From Panopea generosa (taxonomy: Eukaryota; Mollusca; Bivalvia; Adapedonta; Hiatellidae): a stretch of DNA of 64,000 nucleotides. The translations under genes and the position numbers were made by a program. Below are positions 49,101 to 59,863 of this stretch, piece after piece. The stretch lies in assembly GCA_029582155.1 (NCBI GenBank), contig CM055895.1, positions 44,660,578 through 44,724,577 of the forward strand. Direction: 5' to 3'. Every line of letters begins with the position of its first letter. Position 1 is the first letter of the stretch. The notes under the pieces were generated by a model. It was not told the DNA's origin and did no database searches. It saw only the letters and a program-made list of their open reading frames with translations.

Positions 49101-52100
49101 TTTGAAACAACTCATTCCAAATCCGAACCCATCATACCACCAGTCAACTCTTACGTCACAGTGCATTTTGACGAATACAGGTTTATTGGCAAAACAGATG
49201 AAGACATGTCTCTTGTCAAAGCACAATGCTAAGGACCAAATTCAGTTTCGGTGGCTCCAAGAAGTATTTGGGTCTCATGTACAATTATAATTTGTCAGGC
49301 GTCCGAACCACTGTCAGTAAGTAGGTCTGCTAGACAGTGTTCTGCAGAATATTGATTCCACAGTTGTCTCTAAGACATTTCAGTTGGAACAAATACGTGA
49401 TCTTCTTTTAAGCAAGCTGAATTTCAAGATAGAACCTCAAATTGTTTTAGTCTTTGCAGTTGCATTATATTTCTTCAGGATTTATTAGGCATAATATACG
49501 TAGCAGTAAAATTCCGCTATGCGATGTATTTCTATATTCCACACAATTTTGAATTTCCCCCCAAAACCGTTAGTTTATATTATCAACTTTGGGTAGCGGA
49601 AATACACTAATGGAAGTATATTTTTGTGTTGTTAATGAAGACTTGCGATTTTTTAGTTAAACATGTATAAACAGTTTTTGTCATATTTATTAAATGCCTT
49701 TAGTTATGGACAGATACGTTACTTCTTGCAGGACGTTCAGTTAGTTGCTTTAGTTAAGCAATTATGGAGAAAATCCATCCGTTATCATTTCTATCCTATA
49801 TATCATGCTTGGGGTTTCAAATTAAAACACAATTTGTTAACACTAGATAAAGCATTACATTACAAAAGGGAAATCGCAAATGTACTTAAACTACAAAATT
49901 TAATATGCAAATTGAATGTTTTTTTCAAATAGCGCAATAAAAAACTAGAAATCGTAATATCCACCAAATTCTGTTGCAATGTAACCTCTGGGGTTTGCCA
50001 TATCAAAATACCATAGCATTGAAAATGCCATTCTTGCAGTATCAATCTTTTACCTCACCTCTGATGGCTTGCGTTAGTGGAGAATGAATGAAAGCTGACA
50101 TAGGTGTTTGTTCTAGACACTTGACATAATCATTGTGTTTGCTGCAACACTTTACCTCTACACGTTCGTACGTCACAGTGGCTTATTTGTGTTGTTTTTT
50201 CCAATGTTTTAATATGGTATGGTGCTAAAATATCATATATGTATATACTTTGAATAAAAGATATTTATTGACGAAACTGTTAAATATTGACAAATCACTG
50301 TAATAACTTTTAATTATATTCTTTAATGCTAAACTGACATGCATTTTATGGAATAGGAAAAAAATAACATATGTAAGTAAGAAACAACTAATAAACATAA
50401 CATAGAATGTCATAATGATTTCTGCCTAGGATCAATTCTGTCAAAAACGCTGTGAAAAATATCTGAATAAATACATGTTACTTTTAAGTTTATTTTAAAA
50501 ACATAAAACTATCTTTTTAACACAATGATCAATTCTGTGTAAATTGTAAACGCTGAACGAAATTAAAATAGAAAAAAACTTTCAAATTTTAACTAGTTCA
50601 TGAGAAGTACTCTTTAAAATAATCGTTTCTTTTGTAACAGGTACAAAAGCTTACGCACAACTCCAAATATATTTGTTGTAAATATAGCGGTGGCCGAGCT
50701 GTTCATGTGTGTGTTATGCCTGCCAATTCTAATTGTTAATTGCATCAATGGACACGGCAGCAATGACTTCATCTTGTATTGTGAGTATTTCTCTATTATA
50801 CATAGCGATGTAAATACCGTGGCAATGTATTCCTTTGCCAAAACAAATAGGAAGTTTTTGTAGGAACGATGTCGTTATGCACCCACTTCATGTATTTTTG
50901 TGTTTAACCTCATTTGACAACCAATGGAATTGCTTCAGTTTTCAAAATTTTGGCGCTCTTATTTGTTAAAACAGCCTACAGAATCATTTAATTATTAAGT
51001 TCATTCTTAAGTTCTGCTCGCTGCGGTGGCTCTTTTTGTTTTCCATAGACTTACATTATAACGTTTGACCTACTTTTTTACTATTTCTACGATTCGTTGA
51101 CCAAAAAGTCCTACATCAGATAAAAGTAATATCCAAGACTCAAATCAAAATGTCCCAAAAATGGGGCCAAAAGTACCTTTTTTTTACCACTTTTTGCCCC
51201 CTGAAGTTTGGTACCCCCACTTTCAGCATGAAAAAAGCTGTCATCAATTTTGCTTTCCATACAGTTTCCTTAATAAAATGAATGAAGTCAGTCACAGAAA
51301 TATAATTTTAATTTTTTATTGACACAAACATAATAAAATATATTTTATTGTGATCATTTGCCAGTTTGACATTTTCATCCAACCAGAAATAAGCTAACTA
51401 TAAAAATATATGCCCTGAACATCCCCATTCTTTTTTCAGCCAATCAGAGAGCTCCTCTCAATGGTGGTAGCTGACCTTATAGGACGAATGCCTTCCTTCG
51501 TCGTTTATTTTCTATGTATTGGCTATACGAACAACTTTCCGTTGTGCGTTCATTTTCTGCAATTTGCTTTCAAGTGTCCACTTGTCTTATTTATTTATTT
51601 ATTATTTTATTTAATATACCTAACTTATATAGCACTCTTATCATATCAGAAATACGTTCAAAAGTGCTGTACATACAGTAAAAGTTGCTTACATAGTATT
51701 GCATAACAATTTAAAGACTCAGCTTAAAAGGTAAGATCATAAAACATACATCAGCACGGAAATCCCAGTAACACCAAACTGAATAAAAAAGACATGACGT
51801 TAACATATAAACAAAGAAAGTATACAGTAAGCATGAAACTCGATCTACAATGCAAATAAAACAAGTAAATGGCATCACAAAGCATTCATAAAAATAAAAG
51901 CATAAAAAAAATGATAAAAAAATCAAGAAATTAAGAGCTGATTAGATTCAAATATCATCAAATGTCAGTGTTTCTAGAACAGTGTCGCATACAACTGTTA
52001 CTATTCAGTGCACAGTGTAGTTTCTAGAACAGTGTCACATACCACCGCTACTATTCAGTGCATAGTGTAGTTTCTAAGCAGTGTCACATACAACTGTTAC

Positions 52101-55100
52101 TATTCAGTGCACAGTGTAGTTTCTAGAACAGTGTCACAAACCACTGTTATTATTCAGTGCACAGTGTAGGTTCTAGAAAAGTGTCACAAACAACTGTTAC
52201 TATTCAGTGCACACCGTAGTTTCTAGAACAGTGTCACATACAACTGTTACTATTCAGTGCACAGAGTAGTTCTTAGAACAGTGTCACATACAACTGTTAC
52301 TATACAGTGCACAATGTAGTTTCTAGAACAGTGTCACATACAACTGTTACTATTCAGTGCACAGAGTAGTTCTTAGAACAGTGTCTCATACCACTGTTAC
52401 TATTCAGAGCACAGTGTAGTTTCTAAAATAGTGTCACATACCACTGTTACTATTCAGAGCACAGTGTAGTTTCTAGAACAGTGTCACATACCACTGTTAC
52501 TATTCAGTGCACAGTGTAGTTTCTTGAACAGTGTCAAATACCACGGATACTATTCAGTGCACACCGTAGTTTCTAGAACAGTGTCACACACCACTGTTAC
52601 TATTCAGTGCACAGTGTTTATTCTAGAACAGTGTCACACACAACTGTTACTATTCAGTGCACAGTGTAGTTTTAGAACAGTGTCACACACAACTGTTACT
52701 ATTCAGTGCACAGTGTAGTTTTTAGAACAGTGTCACATACCACTGTTACTATTCAGTGCACAGTGTAGTTTCTAGAACAGTGTCACATACCACTGTTACT
52801 ATTCAGTGCACATTGTAGTTTCTAGAACAGTGTCACATACCACGGTTACTATTCAGTGCACAGTGTAGTTTCTATAACAGTGTCACATACAACTGTTACT
52901 ATTCAGTGCACAGTTCAGTTTGTAGAACAGTGTCACATACAATTGTTACTATTCAGTGCACAGTGTAGTTTCTAGAACAATGTCACATACAACTGTTACT
53001 ATTTAGTGCACAGTGTAGTTTCCTTGTTTTAAAGGCCATTCTGTACCTAATGCATAAATCATCTATTTGAACCAATTTGAAAAAGTGCCATGTTTGAAAT
53101 GTGATTTTCAATTTAGAAGAAAAAGTCTGGAAAAAGTATTTGAAGCATTATTTTGGAAGCATTTTATGTGAGGACATTTCAACGCGCTTTTTAACATTGG
53201 GTATTCGCGGATGGAACAATGGAAAAAGTTTCGTATGTTAAAAAAACATCTAAACCTATATGTAATTCCCTTTGTACATGTTACAATCGGTCGCTTAGAG
53301 ACATTTATAGTCAAATGATTGGCTACTGATATGCTAATATTTGATAAAGATTCACAATCTTGCAATATGTCCAATTTAGTTAATAGTTGCGTATGAACTG
53401 TTGTAGAATATGTAATACATATCGATACGTGTTTTTAACAAACCACCAATCTGGATTTTAAGCAAACCATCCAATTAACCATAACATGATTAATCATAAT
53501 AAACTTCAGGTGTAAGCTCACCATTGAACTGTGTTCTTTATTCTATAGAAAATAAAAAAGTTTGCATGCTTGCCAACCTCTGCACTAATTAGATATGATG
53601 AGAAATGAAGGGGTCCTGTGTCACCCAAGAGATATTTTTTTCTGTTCAGTGGATCATTTTCTTTTATAAATTCATAATTCAAACATGAAAATGCTTTCAA
53701 AATACATCGATAATGGCAGTAAAAAGGTAAGTATTAAATAAGGAAAATGCATTATTGTTTAAAGAAGCACAAACGAGGATTTTTAATAACCGCCATAATG
53801 CGACTACCCTATGGAAGCGTTTCATGTTTACAATTATGGTACTATGCCTGAAATTAGAATAAACCTATTGCTCAACTTTTTAATTTCATCAGAAAGTAAA
53901 ACAATATGTAATGGCTATTTATATGAGGATAATCAGTTGTGTTTATTAATTATGCATATCGGCAGAGCCCCGTTACCGCCAAAACGGTACCTCTGTGGGC
54001 GAAATGTTTCATCCATACGCCAAGCCCATAGAATATACTTAAAATCTGTTTTTTTATCAGACATTATTATTCATGGAAAATATTCTTTATGATAATCTTA
54101 ATTTTCAGAGCAACGGCTAGTAAATCTTAAAACAGTCTAAAACAGAAGTCATTCTCTTTTTATTTACGTTCAGAAACCTCCCATGTGTTTATTATGACAA
54201 TGCTTTATAAACCTGTATTGATAAGTATAGGTTTTAGTTATGTGGAATTTTCTATGCCAAAAGATTCTTCCATAAAACTTCTAACTAACTTGGATATTGA
54301 TCTACATCCCGTTTCTAGGGCAACGTCATTGGCTGAGGAAGTAGGTCAACATATATTCACGGTCACGACATTTTATATAAAATGGAACGTTCTATTTTGA
54401 AAGATCTAATGTCTAATTCACATTTGGCCTGCGATTTTGGTACGGATTCACGGGCACCGCGGCCTCTAAGATTTTGCTTAGCAAACTTATACAAATTTGA
54501 AAAATCGTAAGCCGGTAGACATGTCTTAGGTGGCATTGCTCAATTCCCGCACGAGCACCGCGCGCTGAGCGTGCAAAAAAAACTAAGAATTTAGGTGGAC
54601 ATTTGGGCAAAATATCGTACGGAGATTGTAGGCTCTTGGGACAATCGCACGGCACTCGCACAGCTATCGCAAGGGTTCCGTACCATTTCCGTACAATCTC
54701 CGCGCAGCCTCTGTACGGCTATGCCCCGGCCTGCCCCCGACAGCCCGTATGAGAAATCGCACAATGCTCGTACACAATGTGAACACATAAGCCGTAGCCC
54801 ATTGCCACCTACGATGCCTAAAAAATAGTACAGAAAATTGTAGACCCATTATCGCACGGCGCCCGGAGCAAATGTGAACCAGGCATTAGCGCTTGTATTA
54901 GTTGAGAAAGTAGAACAACATCTAAGTACCAGTATACATAATTTTGTATTGTCTTCATCCAAAAATACACAAATAAAAATACTCGTTAGCTCCACTGCGG
55001 GTGTGCCGATAGCTCATTTTCTTATCAACACTTGTTGGTGGTGGAGCTGGCGTTTAGAAGCCGTGGAATATGATTCAATAATATTGGACAATTGTTTAAA

Positions 55101-56245
55101 TTATGATAAAGAAATTGATCGTTTATGGTTTTATTTAAAAATAATTTAAAATTATCCATCAGTTGAATTCTTATATCCATTAAACATTTCCCTCTTGTCT
55201 TATCTAATCTTTGGTTTTATGTGTGTGTTTTTTTTTCATGGCAGTGTGTGATTATGACGCCTTTTTAACAGCGTTTACCGGATTCACATGCATACTGTCG
55301 TTAGTGGCATTAGCAACAGATCGATGCATAGTCATAAGTAGAGGTGTATCATCTCGTTCTAAACACAGTCGAGTTATCGTTTTTGTTATATGCTTGGTTT
55401 GGACCACCGCAGCAGTAGGTGCTAGTTGTCCTTTATTTGGTTTCGGGAACTTTGTCATGGAAGGTTCGAAAATAACATGTTCGTTTGATTACTTCACCCG
55501 TTCTAAATCAAATATAGCATATCTAATAATGGTTGAACTGGTGTTTTTCGGTATGCCTCTCGTCGTAATAACGCTGTGCTATGTGATAATTTTTTTCAAA
55601 GTTAGATCACACGAACTCATGTATTTCCGGACAAGAAATAGTACAGATCTCAACGAAGTTTCATTGAGACGCACGAGTCGCAATCGAACGTTTGAAAAAA
55701 CAGAATTGAAAATAGCTCGATCTGCGATAATAATCATAGCAGTGTTTTGTGTATCTTGGTTGCCATACGTTGTATTGTGTTCTATATCTATGTTTGGCGA
55801 CAGTTCTGTAATCACGCCAACCGTAGTCGCCATTCCTGGAGTATTTGCCAAATTGGCAACCATAATAAATCCTGTATTGTATGCACTAATGCACAATAAT
55901 TTCAAACATAAACTGTTCTTGTGTTGTACTCGCCAACAACAGACTACTGTAAACTCACCCGCCAGCCGTATTTCTGATCGTGATTCCAGCGATAAACAAC
56001 TGTCAAACAGTGAAAGGGAACACTTCATGCTGACAAGTACAGGGAAAACAAATGTACAACGTACAAAACAAAATAGGAAAACGACTGCACAACGTACTAA
56101 ACAACATAAGGAAATGACTGCAGAACGTACCAAAGAAATAAGGGAAATCTCAAAACAATACCGAAGGGACGCTTATAGCCAACATTGGAATACTGTTTGT
56201 TTGCTCTCTCTGCCTATCCGCAATCTAAACGCCAACGCAATGTGA
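43030..56245 (+). CDS. Opsin, complete, three coding exons (r-type-like, subfamily uncertain)
   Basis: Seven-helix, retinal-binding G-protein-coupled receptor; join(43030..43193, 50641..50780, 55245..56245), 434 residues, phases agree. The ATG is the first after an in-frame TAG at 43018. Residues 2-4 NVS form a glycosylation sequon. TM1 about 28-53 (GFIGNLLVLILF), TM2 about 61-85 (NIFVVNIAVAELFMC), TM3 from Cys103. The disulfide pair is Cys103/Cys180. Lys304 in AIPGVFAKLATIINP is the retinal Schiff-base lysine, followed by NPVLY (310-314). Glu174 sits six residues before Cys180, like bovine Glu181. Unusual: Asp106 at position 3.28 (bovine Glu113 site) and DRC (127-129) for DRY. The ECL2 text CSFDYFTR and the TM6/7 style recall r-opsins, but the tail is HNNFK, not the r-opsin HPK. 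Cys328-329 may be palmitoylated. A role in light sensing is inferred. Confidence 0.87.
44513..44660 (+). mobile_element. Truncated SINE tail (family A)
   Basis: AGTTATCAGTTACTTGCG, GAGTACTGGTTAACCTTTC and CCCTCGATGCCATAAAATGA match the minus-strand SINEs at 2916 and 8749. The tRNA head is missing. Confidence 0.7.
45278..45350 (+). repeat. Possible DNA-transposon end
   Basis: ACAGTAAAACCTGTATAAGC followed by GGTCACCTCTATTAAG has the form of a pogo/Tc1-type terminal sequence. No second end or transposase was found nearby. Confidence 0.35.
46243..46340 (-). mobile_element. Truncated SINE (family A), minus strand
   Basis: GCAATCGAGGGCTAACAG and CTGGAAGTTTAACCAGTAC are the reverse of the family A tail. 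It stops next to the family B SINE at 46365. Confidence 0.6.
46365..46610 (+). mobile_element. tRNA-derived SINE (family B), near full length
   Basis: A box TGGCCGAGTGG (46369-46379) and B box GGTTCGAGTCC (46428-46438), then AAAGTTTGCCAGTTACATGC, CCACCAATAAAACTGGATAT and GGCGTTAGACC. The same body is at 14779-14990 and 61495-61720. Confidence 0.88.
48700..48795 (+). repeat. CAG/CAA trinucleotide tract
   Basis: CAACAGCAGCAGCAGCAGCA embedded in CAA-rich sequence, within opsin intron 1, not in a coding frame of the gene. Confidence 0.93.
49011..49232 (+). pseudogene. Decayed coding fragment, unknown family
   Basis: The + frame from just after a TGA at 49008 reads TVTRAQASTTDDLVNIEGTL, then IPPVNSYVTVHFDEYRFIGK and TDEDMSLVKAQC before TAA at 49230. 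The amino-acid text looks protein-like (a beta-rich VTVHFDEYRFIG segment), and a nearby frame continues with FRWLQEVFG. The family was not recognised; it may be the C-terminal domain of a mobile gene. The overlapping minus frame is less convincing. Confidence 0.3.
50641..50780 (+). CDS. Opsin exon 2: intracellular loop 1 and TM2
   Basis: Acceptor TGTAACAG and donor GTGAGT at 50781. Its first base completes Lys55; it encodes YKSLRTTPNIFVVNIAVAEL through the short TM2-TM3 loop and ends with one base of Leu102. Confidence 0.87.
51970..53025 (+). repeat. 50-bp satellite array, about 21 copies
   Basis: Consensus pieces are GTAGTTTCTAGAACAGTGTC, ACATACCACTGTTACTATTC and AGTGCACAGT. Copies are highly similar with few length changes. 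It lies wholly inside opsin intron 2. Confidence 0.95.
54418..54878. mobile_element. GC-rich element with TTCACATTTG inverted ends
   Basis: Starts TTCACATTTGGCCTGCG and ends CCGGAGCAAATGTGAA, giving 10-bp perfect terminal inverted repeats. Unlike its AT-rich surroundings it is rich in CGTACGG, CGCACGG and CGTAC words on both strands. Frames of up to 82 codons on both strands follow from the stop-poor GC-rich text and show no domain. A non-autonomous DNA element is the likeliest reading. Confidence 0.55.
55245..56245 (+). CDS. Opsin exon 3: TM3 to C-terminus
   Basis: Acceptor CATGGCAG; the first two bases complete Leu102, then CDYDAFLTAFTGF. It carries Asp106 (55256-55258), DRC, ECL2 with Cys180, TM4-TM7, Lys304 (55850-55852), NPVLY and the tail; TGA at 56243-56245. 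Reading starts at the splice junction, not at the ATG at 55211, which lies in the intron. An antisense frame of 184 codons across the exon is a shadow. Confidence 0.88.
56051..56143 (+). repeat. 33-bp coding repeat in the opsin C-terminus
   Basis: Three tandem 33-bp units encode 11-residue repeats: NVQRTKQNRKT, TAQRTKQHKEM and TAERTKEIRE, strongly basic. It lies about 35 residues after the palmitoylation-type cysteines. Confidence 0.85.
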
Positions 56246-56254
56246 ATTTATCTG

Positions 56255-56260
56255 AATAAA
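56255..56260 (+). terminator. Likely opsin polyadenylation signal
   Basis: AATAAA begins 10 bp after the stop codon. If used, the 3' UTR would be very short. Confidence 0.55.
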
Positions 56261-56329
56261 TGTTGTTCTTGAATTGCAAATGGAATTAGTTCAAGAGCTA
56301 GGAGATGTTCATTTAATTTTTTTTCCAAA

Positions 56330-58690
56330 AGGTTCGAGACTTGTTTCTAGGGGTAAAATGTATGCTGAGTTCGAAAATTAATTTCTTACTAACGGCAGTT
56401 AGCGTTTTGTCACAAATCCAAGATGGTCGCCAAACTTGCCGCCAAATATTGAAATTCATGTTATACTATATAATATGATCTCAAACACTGTAAAATGTTA
56501 GAATTTGGATATGTTGTGTTGTTGTTTGTTGTTTAACATATTAAGGGTTTAAACAAGTAAACAAAAAGTTGATTTAAGAACAATAAGTCAAAATGAAGGA
56601 TAAAATGGCCAACAAATAAGGAAACTATGAGTGTTTTGTTGTAACTATATGCATTTTGTTGAATGCTTTGGTCTTATTGTTACTTGGAATGGTTCTGAAA
56701 GTAATATATATGTTTCGGTATTATACGTTGTTACTTCTACTCTACACAAAATGTCTCAAGAGGTTAAATGTATAGTAAGTTCATTTCTTGCTAACGGCTG
56801 TTGGGGCGTTATTTAACAAATCCAAGATGGCCGTCAATATCGCCGACATATATTGAAACTGATAAGAACTGATATATAATCTGTTAAAACACCCAAAAGA
56901 TTTAGATACATGGTGTTGTTGCTTTTTGTATGGCATGTTTTTAGGTAGAAAGTAGAAAGATGGTTTGTGCGTGTGAAATGAGGTCAAATAATTGACAAAA
57001 TGGCCGCAAAAATAGAAAAAATGACTGTTTTTCGTGCAAGGAAGTGCATTTTGTTGAATGTATTAGCTTTATTTTCATTTATAAATTGTTCTGATTGATT
57101 TATTGTTTCACGTTATTAATTCATGTTAATTAAATTGTCATTTTTGTTACTTCAAGGTTTTTTTTCAAATGTTAAAAATCACTTGAATTCACCACATTTA
57201 TTTGTTTGTTTTCATGATCACATAATACTGAGTAGCATGAATGTTGTCATTTTCCACCAGTTAGTAAAAGCACGTACCCATAACCTGATTTCAAAGTAAC
57301 ATCAACATTGCAGCTCAGAGTAAAACCCCACAAAATTAAATGTCACCTATCATTCTTGGAGCAATATCAGATTATTTTACAGTGTTTTGTACAATATGGG
57401 AAAATAGTGTACGTTGTACGTATTGCAGTGATACTCACATTTGACGAGATGCCATATGATTTTCACCACAATGCGTAGAGTACAATATAATTTATATTCC
57501 CATATTGTACAAAACGCTGTACAATGGTCGTTTTATTCTATACCTCAAGTTGAATGGATTTACCATGAATAGTAAAACATAATCAAAATCCTTTTAAATC
57601 AATCAGCTGTGAGTTCAAAGCGGCAGACAAAGGAATATTCGGATTATCTCAACGTTTCGATCATCATGCAGAACATTTTGTCAGCTGTTTTTATCGTTCT
57701 ATTTGATTTATTTCGTTTTATCTTGAATTTTGAACAGTACAATATGACATATTTTATTGGATCCAATAAACTTCTTCATGTTGTACGGTCACTTGGTAAC
57801 ATCTGGAGTAGGCGAATGGCTTTACAATTACATGTATAGAATAAACTGTTTGATATTACATATCTAAGAAAACGTACAGAAAACGCACTGACGATGCGTG
57901 AGTGATATTGGCCATGGCGTGTGCATGATATTCTAGTACTAGATCCGTGTGGTTAACACTCGTCAGTAACAATGTTTTATATCACATTAAGGTCGCTGTC
58001 TTAATCTTTTACCGTATCAACATCTGAGTCACCAGGCTTGTAAACATCCAAATCATTAACTCCAGCTTCAATAGTATCATTAAAAAGCACACCAATGACT
58101 GAACGTGGCATTTGGCTTCTATGTAATGTCCCGGAATGAACACTGATACCCGTTCGATTTAAGTGTTAGTTACAGGAAATAATATTGATACAACACATGC
58201 ATTGTGGCTAGTGGATTAAGCATCACTCCACTGATATATTAAAGATATAAGATGACCCGTGCCATTTATTCTGATGTTTTGTTTTGGAACATCCAAGTTT
58301 CTTCTATATTGATTCTTACGATGAAATATCAATTTTCTGTTTGATTCTTCATGTCTACATTGTAAGTATTTGCGGGGAAAACACTCATTTTTTCCCTAAT
58401 TTTGGCGGCCATTTTATAACATATTTGGATCTATTATACACAAATCAACCATTGTTTTACTTGTATTTAACCTAAACATGTCATAAAATAAGCAAATACA
58501 AAATATAACTAAATCTTAACATTTAGCAGTGTCCTCCGATCGGATAATATATATTAAAACACGAGTTTCAGTATTTGGTGGCCATCTTGGATTTGTTACA
58601 AAATGCCCCGATAGAAATGAACTTTCGAACTATGCATACATTTAACCTCTAGAAACAAGTATCAAACATTTTGTACGTAAGAAGAGAGTA
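56330..58690. mobile_element. Repeat element with two direct and one inverted copy of a terminal module
   Basis: A module with ACTTGTTTCTAG(A/G)GGT, TAAATGTAT, ACAAATCCAAGATGG and AAAATGGCC occurs at about 56330-56690 (+), 56755-57080 (+) and 58280-58690 (-). The outer copies are in inverted orientation, as in a DNA element with long terminal inverted repeats, the left end being duplicated. No transposase was recognised between them. It begins about 70 bp past the opsin poly(A) signal. Confidence 0.55.
57379..57520. mobile_element. 142-bp MITE-like inverted repeat
   Basis: ACAGTGTTTTGTACAATATG then GGAA (57379-57402) is the reverse complement of 57497-57520 with one mismatch in 24. It is nested in the element at 56330-58690. 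Confidence 0.75.
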
Positions 58691-59657
58691 AGCACCCTAA
58701 TTTCTGTAACTAAACGTCTCTTTTCTGTTTCGTGGCAAAAAAAGAACGTATAGTGCGTAAGTGAATGAAAGATTTATGTTACCACAGTACAGAAATTCAA
58801 ATTAAGAACTAAATGTTGTTAAGTGAGAGGAGCGTCTACAGGATCAATACGTGGATGGAAGAAAATATGTATGCATTTACCCTTCATCTCTACACATCTT
58901 TTCAGAGTTAATTAAAGGCGATGGTGTTGCTTGTTCACAAAATAGCAACGGAAGAAAAGCTGAAACGACTTAACGGTTTCATATCTCACTTTAAAACGAA
59001 AAAGGAGAGTTCTTTATTAAAAAATGTATCGAACAATAGGACATCAAAGGTAATATATCAGGATTTTTCAAAAATTAAAAAATCGCAAAACACTATTCTT
59101 CTTAATTTGGCATGCCAGTATATACACACTTACCCCGTTTTGCCAAAAGGATACTTATTCAAGCATGCCAAAATAATACACTGAAAAGGGATTTCCTAAC
59201 TAGGCTACGCGCCTAGGTTAGACTAAAATAAATGTTCCGCTAAAAATCGCAGTATATTTCGTAACGTATTCAAAGAGTCATATGATTTTCATTTCGTTTT
59301 CAAATGATCCGTTTTACAGGTTAACACATAGCAAAACTTGTTTCATCCAAATGGCAATGCGAAGATCGTCAAGCAATATTTAAGTGCTGTCTATGTTTAG
59401 ACTGGGAATTTCGTTTCAAGATTACCACTCCGATTTAAATATCAATGTCATCACACAATGGTTGATTTGACATACCAAACCATTCAGATTTTATTTATTT
59501 TTATCCTTTTTAAAAATAATTTTTATTTTTAAGACATTTACAGCGTTTTTTCCTGATATACTCTCTTTAAAGAGAAGAAAACAATGTTTCTATCACCACA
59601 TAATACCTTTTGTTCAGAAAAAAGGTATCAGTAATCAAACTTGAGACGTAATCACCA
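58691..59657. other. No gene recognised
   Basis: AT-rich sequence. The 87-codon + frame at 58921-59184 (Lys/Ser-rich) shows no domain. Confidence 0.5.
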
Positions 59658-59863
59658 ACCAGTCTTAAGAATATTCTTACACTTCAGCTCGAAATCTCGT
59701 TCACCATGATCGATAGAATAATTGTGAGAGTTAATTTGACTATATATTATGTGTCCCTAGCTGTTGTGTTTCAAAAAATGGTTTGTAAGTGACACTGTGT
59801 TTTTTTTCTCCAAAATTCATTCAAATTCAGAGTTCAAGTCTAAGAATAATCGTAAGAATGGGG
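59658..59863. mobile_element. MITE, copy 2 of the AGAATATTCTTAGACTT family
   Basis: Left end ACCAGTCTTAAGAATATTCT; right end, on the minus strand, CCCCATTCTTACGATTATTC then TTAGACTT. The interior matches copy 1 (42613-42824), for example AATAATTGTGAGAGTTAATT. Confidence 0.8.

Larger units (their letters stand above)
47708..49723. repeat. Cluster of AGATACGTTACC motifs on both strands
   Basis: Exact copies lie at 47708-47719 and 48080-48091 (+) and at 48417-48428 and 48633-48644 (as GGTAACGTATCT). One- or two-mismatch copies lie near 47899, 48065, 48439, 48612, 48798 and 49712. They are not in a regular tandem array. Some flanks read as GNVSV in one frame. Function unknown. Confidence 0.6.
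43194..50640 (+). other. Opsin intron 1
   Basis: 7.4 kb, GTAAGT to TGTAACAG. It contains truncated SINE pieces (44513-44660, 46243-46340), a fuller SINE (46365-46610), a transposon-end-like CAGTAAAACCTGTATAAGCG near 45278, a motif cluster (47.7-49.7 kb), a CAG tract and a decayed coding fragment (49011-49232). A small palindrome with GTTATCAGT / ACTGATAAC arms lies near 44133-44207. The rest is AT-rich and featureless. Confidence 0.8.
50781..55244 (+). other. Opsin intron 2
   Basis: 4.5 kb, GTGAGT to CATGGCAG. It holds a short ATTT-rich tract (about 51585-51615), a 50-bp satellite (51970-53025) and a GC-rich element (54418-54878). The 93-codon + frame at 53811 has no domain. Confidence 0.8.

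Noticed and set aside
55579..56133. Antisense open frame of 184 codons across opsin exon 3
   Set aside because: Exactly opposite a well-supported opsin exon; no recognisable domain. A codon-bias shadow.
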